Shown piece after piece: positions 61,514 to 64,000 of a stretch of 64,000 nucleotides of DNA; position 1 is the first letter of the stretch; each line of letters starts with the position of its first letter. The notes under the pieces were generated by a model. The model saw nothing but the letters and a program-made list of their open reading frames with translations. It was not told the origin of the DNA and made no database searches. Origin of the DNA: Hymenobacter polaris. Its GTDB lineage: Bacteria > Bacteroidota > Bacteroidia > Cytophagales > Hymenobacteraceae. The DNA lies in assembly GCF_012927305.1 (NCBI RefSeq), contig NZ_JABBGH010000002.1, positions 558,001 through 622,000 on the forward strand. Reading direction: 5' to 3'. Made by a program: the position numbers and the translations under genes.

Positions 61514-61691
61514 TCTAGGGTGTGTGGACAGCAACCAAAAAATGAGTTCTGATGCCTTTTGGCCGTCATGCTCATCTAGCGTCCGCTTGTCGAAGCATCT
61601 CTACCAAACAATTTCATGCGACCGAAGCGGTAGAGCTGCTTCGACAAGCTCAGCATAACGTTCTGTTGGTTTGCTGTCCACACAGCCTAGA
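61514..61691. repeat. Compound inverted repeat with family-B core, copy 5
   Basis: Outer arms 61514-61538 (TCTAGGGTGTGTGGACAGCA) and 61666-61691 enclose a divergent family-B element with CGAAGCATCTCTACC and its mirror (about 61591-61660). The left family-B arm has acquired extra bases. It lies between the creatininase start and the DoxX stop. Confidence 0.82.
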
Positions 61692-61735
61692 ATAAATCAG
61701 GCAAAGCGAAAGGACCTTCTGGCACCCTAGGGGCC

Positions 61736-62140
61736 CTAGGCCGGCGCCACGGCGTCCAGGCACAGGCGGTTGCGCTGCAAGTGCAGCACCAGCGTGATGA
61801 TGAAGAGGCCGTAGAGCATCTGGTCGCCCACCAGGGTCCAGTTTTCGAGCAGGCAACTGCCAAAAACCAGGCTCATGATAACGAGCATGGCGCCCACCAG
61901 CGCCGCCCGCGTAAACAGCCCCAGCACCAGCAGTAGTCCGAGGGCACCTTCCACAAAAGGGAGGGCCGTGGCAAAGGCTTCTACCAAGGCCGGCGGCAGC
62001 GGCGCGGCGGCAAACTGCTTGAGCACGTGCTCTTTGAAGGCAGGCAGCTTAGGGATGCGCACGAGGCCGTGCAGCAGGTAGTTGAGGCCCAGCAAGAGGC
62101 GGCCCAGCACGAAGGCCAGCTCGAAGTTATTGAGTTTCAT
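61736..62140 (-). CDS. DoxX family membrane protein
   Basis: A 134-residue membrane protein with four helices: VLGRLLLGLNYLLHGLVRI, ALPFVEGALGLLLVLGLF, ALVGAMLVIMSLVFGSCLL and YGLFIITLVLHL. The pattern fits the DoxX/DoxD family, involved in quinone or thiosulfate redox chemistry in the few known cases and in oxidative stress in others. The specific role is unknown. A CCTAGG-rich 45-nt gap separates its stop from the compound repeat. Confidence 0.85.
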   Translation of the reverse strand: MKLNNFELAFVLGRLLLGLNYLLHGLVRIPKLPAFKEHVLKQFAAAPLPPALVEAFATALPFVEGALGLLLVLGLFTRAALVGAMLVIMSLVFGSCLLENWTLVGDQMLYGLFIITLVLHLQRNRLCLDAVAPA

Positions 62141-62251
62141 AGAGTAGGGAATGCCCGCTGCTTACGGGGCCCTAGGGCCCGGAGTTGAAGCGCTGTGCAA
62201 CGGCAGCGCGCCGGCTGCGTTTCTGTGCTGCACCTTTTCCTTGTCGTCGCT

Positions 62252-63181
62252 ATGCGCGCTTTTAGTTATTTCTGGGTTTCGCTGGCCGCCTGGCCGCTGG
62301 CTGCCCCCGCCCAGGCGCCGGCCCCGCCGCCCGCCGCCAGCGCCACGCCAGCCGGGCAGGCGCTGTTTGCCGGCTCGCTGGTGCCGCACCTGGTGGCCAA
62401 GCAGTTTGCTTTCACCGAGGGGCCGGCCGTGGATAAAGCGGGCAATATTTTCTTTACCGACCAGCCCAACGACAAGATTTACAAGTACGACACCCACGGC
62501 CAGCTCACGGTTTTTCTGACGCCGGCCGGGCGCGCTAATGGGCTCTACTTCGATAAGCAGGGCAACCTCATTGCCTGCGCCGACGCCCAAAACCAGCTCT
62601 GGCGCATCAGCCCCCAGGGCAAGGTAACGGTGCTGGCCGACCGCGTAGACGGGCGCCTGCCCAACGGCCCCAACGACGTGTGGGTGAGCCCTAGGGGCGG
62701 CCTCTACTTCACCGACCCCTACTACAAGCGCGACTACTGGCCCGCCGGCCACCCCGGCCCCGCGCCCCAAAACGTGTATTACCTGGCCCCCGGCGCCCGG
62801 CAACCAGTGGCCGTCGAAACCACCTTGAAGCAGCCCAACGGCCTGATTGGCAGCCCCGACGGGCGCACGCTGTACGTGGCCGACATCGGGGCCAGCAAAA
62901 CCTACCGCTACCGCCTAGGACCCCAGGGCCAGCTGCTTGACAAGCAGCTGTTCGTGAGCCAGGGCTCGGACGGGATGACGCTCGACGCGCAAGGCAACGT
63001 GTACCTCACCGGGCAGGGCGTGACGGTATACAGCCCCGCCGGCCAGCAGCTAGCCCACCTGGCCGTGCCCGCCGCCTGGACGGCCAACCTCTGCTTCGGC
63101 GGCCCCGATATGAAAACGCTGTTCATCACCGCCTCCGAGGCCGTTTATACGGTGCCCATGCGGGTGCGCGGCGTGCGGTAG
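62252..63181 (+). CDS. SMP-30/gluconolactonase-like protein
   Basis: A 309-residue secreted beta-propeller. Signal peptide to APAQA. Metal-site motifs: EGPAVDKAGNIFFTD (Glu), NGLYFDKQGNLIACAD, NGPNDVWVSPRGGLYFTD (Asn), GSDGMTLDAQGNVYLTG (Asp). These are the calcium/zinc ligands of lactonases in the SMP-30 group, so hydrolysis of sugar lactones is likely. ATG 62252 gives the signal peptide. It is followed by a PQQ-type sugar dehydrogenase gene, together suggesting periplasmic oxidation of sugars to acids (inference). Confidence 0.88.
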   Translation: MRAFSYFWVSLAAWPLAAPAQAPAPPPAASATPAGQALFAGSLVPHLVAKQFAFTEGPAVDKAGNIFFTDQPNDKIYKYDTHGQLTVFLTPAGRANGLYFDKQGNLIACADAQNQLWRISPQGKVTVLADRVDGRLPNGPNDVWVSPRGGLYFTDPYYKRDYWPAGHPGPAPQNVYYLAPGARQPVAVETTLKQPNGLIGSPDGRTLYVADIGASKTYRYRLGPQGQLLDKQLFVSQGSDGMTLDAQGNVYLTGQGVTVYSPAGQQLAHLAVPAAWTANLCFGGPDMKTLFITASEAVYTVPMRVRGVR

Positions 63182-63280
63182 GGGTAGGGCCTAGGGGGTG
63201 GGCGCCGCCAAAAGCCCGCCGACCGAACTACCCGCCCGGCCCGTATGTATACTATAGTAGTCCACCTATATCCGTTGCGT

Positions 63281-64000
63281 ATGCGCCGCCTTACTTATCA
63301 AGCACTTAGCCTGGCCCTGGCTGCCGGGCTTACTGGCCCCGCCGCCAGGGCCCAAACGCTGGCCGCCACCAGCAGCGTAGCCCTAAGCGTGCCCGCCGCC
63401 CTGGCCAGCGCGCCCTTCGATGCGCCGCGCACGGTGCAGGTGCCGACGGGCTGGGCGCTGGCCGTGTACGCGCGGGTGCCGGGCGCCCGGTTCATGGCCC
63501 TCACGCCCGACGGGGCCTTGCTGGTGTCGCAGCCGGGGGCGGGCAAAATTTCGCTGGTGCGGCCCGGCAGCGCGGACGCCTCGCCCACCGTCACGGACTT
63601 TGCCACGGGTTTGCGCCGGCCCCACGATATGGTGTTTCACACCATCGGCAGCACCACCTACCTGTACGTGGCCGAGAGCAACCAAATTAACCGCTTCACT
63701 TACCAGGCCGGCGACGCCACGGCCCAGGGCCGCCAGGTTATCATCACGGGCCTGCCCGACGATAGCACGCCCGAGCTGAACGGCGCCTACGCCCACGCCC
63801 TCAAAAACCTGGCCCTCGACGGCAACCACAAGCTCTACGTCAGCATTGCCTCGACCTGCAACGTGTGCCTGTCCGACACGCAGAGCGACCCCAAGCGCGC
63901 CGCCATCTACCAGTACGAGGCCGATGGCACGGGCCGTCGCCTCTTCGCCCAGGGCCTGCGCAACGCCGAGGGCCTGGCCTTCATTCCGGGCACCAACACG
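63281..64000 (+). CDS. PQQ-dependent sugar dehydrogenase-like protein (partial)
   Basis: The first 240 codons of a secreted protein that runs off the window; the frame is open from ATG 63281 to the last base. Signal peptide about 1-25 (to ARAQ). A six-bladed propeller begins at about 60 with ARFMALTPDGALLVSQPGAG, LRRPHDMVFHTIGS and LKNLALDGNHKLYVSIAST, followed by a Cys pair CNVC and QGLRNAEGLAFIPGT. These match soluble glucose/sorbosone dehydrogenase-like PQQ enzymes. Catalytic His and Arg toward the C terminus cannot be seen. Confidence 0.8.
   Translation, partial: MRRLTYQALSLALAAGLTGPAARAQTLAATSSVALSVPAALASAPFDAPRTVQVPTGWALAVYARVPGARFMALTPDGALLVSQPGAGKISLVRPGSADASPTVTDFATGLRRPHDMVFHTIGSTTYLYVAESNQINRFTYQAGDATAQGRQVIITGLPDDSTPELNGAYAHALKNLALDGNHKLYVSIASTCNVCLSDTQSDPKRAAIYQYEADGTGRRLFAQGLRNAEGLAFIPGTNT

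Overview
The window looks like a chromosomal segment of a high-GC Bacteroidota of the Hymenobacter / Cytophagales type. The support is internal: TonB-dependent receptors with STN and carboxypeptidase-like domains, two DUF4249 lipoproteins, a type IX secretion (T9SS) C-terminal sorting domain, many secreted proteins, and Bacteroidetes-style -33/-7 promoters (TTTG / TAnnTTTG). No rRNA, tRNA, CRISPR array, recognisable transposase or integrase was seen.

Layout. 0.2-1.2 kb: DUF2975 membrane protein plus XRE regulator behind an AT-rich palindromic operator. 1.2-7.1 kb: S41 protease, ruvX-def, a small secreted protein, a zinc phospholipase C / S1-P1-like enzyme and a PHP-type metallohydrolase. 7.5-13.1 kb: apparent phytate locus (TonB receptor, beta-helix lipoprotein, beta-propeller phytase), its genes separated by perfect inverted repeats. 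13.2-20.9 kb: alpha-glucan locus (MFS sugar transporter, two GH13 enzymes, a divergent phosphorylase) interrupted by a GxxExxY gene enclosed in 49-bp inverted repeats. 21.1-30.3 kb: HMCES/YedK-like protein and a minus-strand operon of an unknown secreted protein, TonB receptor, two DUF4249 paralogues and an MG2/plug protein. 30.5-40.4 kb: hydrolase, barrel-like protein, rpmA-rplU, then nrdB and nrdA on either side of a two-component system. 40.4-42.2 kb: an AT-rich island with a membrane-anchored receiver protein overlapping a cysteine-rich, degenerate histidine kinase. 42.2-48.1 kb: Crp, Rid-family protein, CrtO-like protein, AraC, two SDRs and an aldo/keto reductase. 48.2-64.0 kb: mixed housekeeping and secreted genes (VOC, WYL regulator, rhodanese lipoprotein, M48 protease, GNAT, amidohydrolase, HAD, TPM protein, T9SS cargo, lipase, flavin reductase, creatininase, DoxX, SMP-30, truncated PQQ-type dehydrogenase).

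Three structural themes cut across the genes. (1) The palindrome CCCTAGGG (core CCTAGG) occurs roughly once per 700 bp, inside and between genes and in several reading frames, although it uses rare codons. It resembles a highly iterated palindrome such as cyanobacterial HIP1. (2) At least a dozen long, often perfect inverted repeats of several families sit within about 50 nt of stop codons. (3) The AT-rich two-gene island and the inverted-repeat GxxExxY cassette both look like acquired DNA and are the best candidates here for under-described systems.
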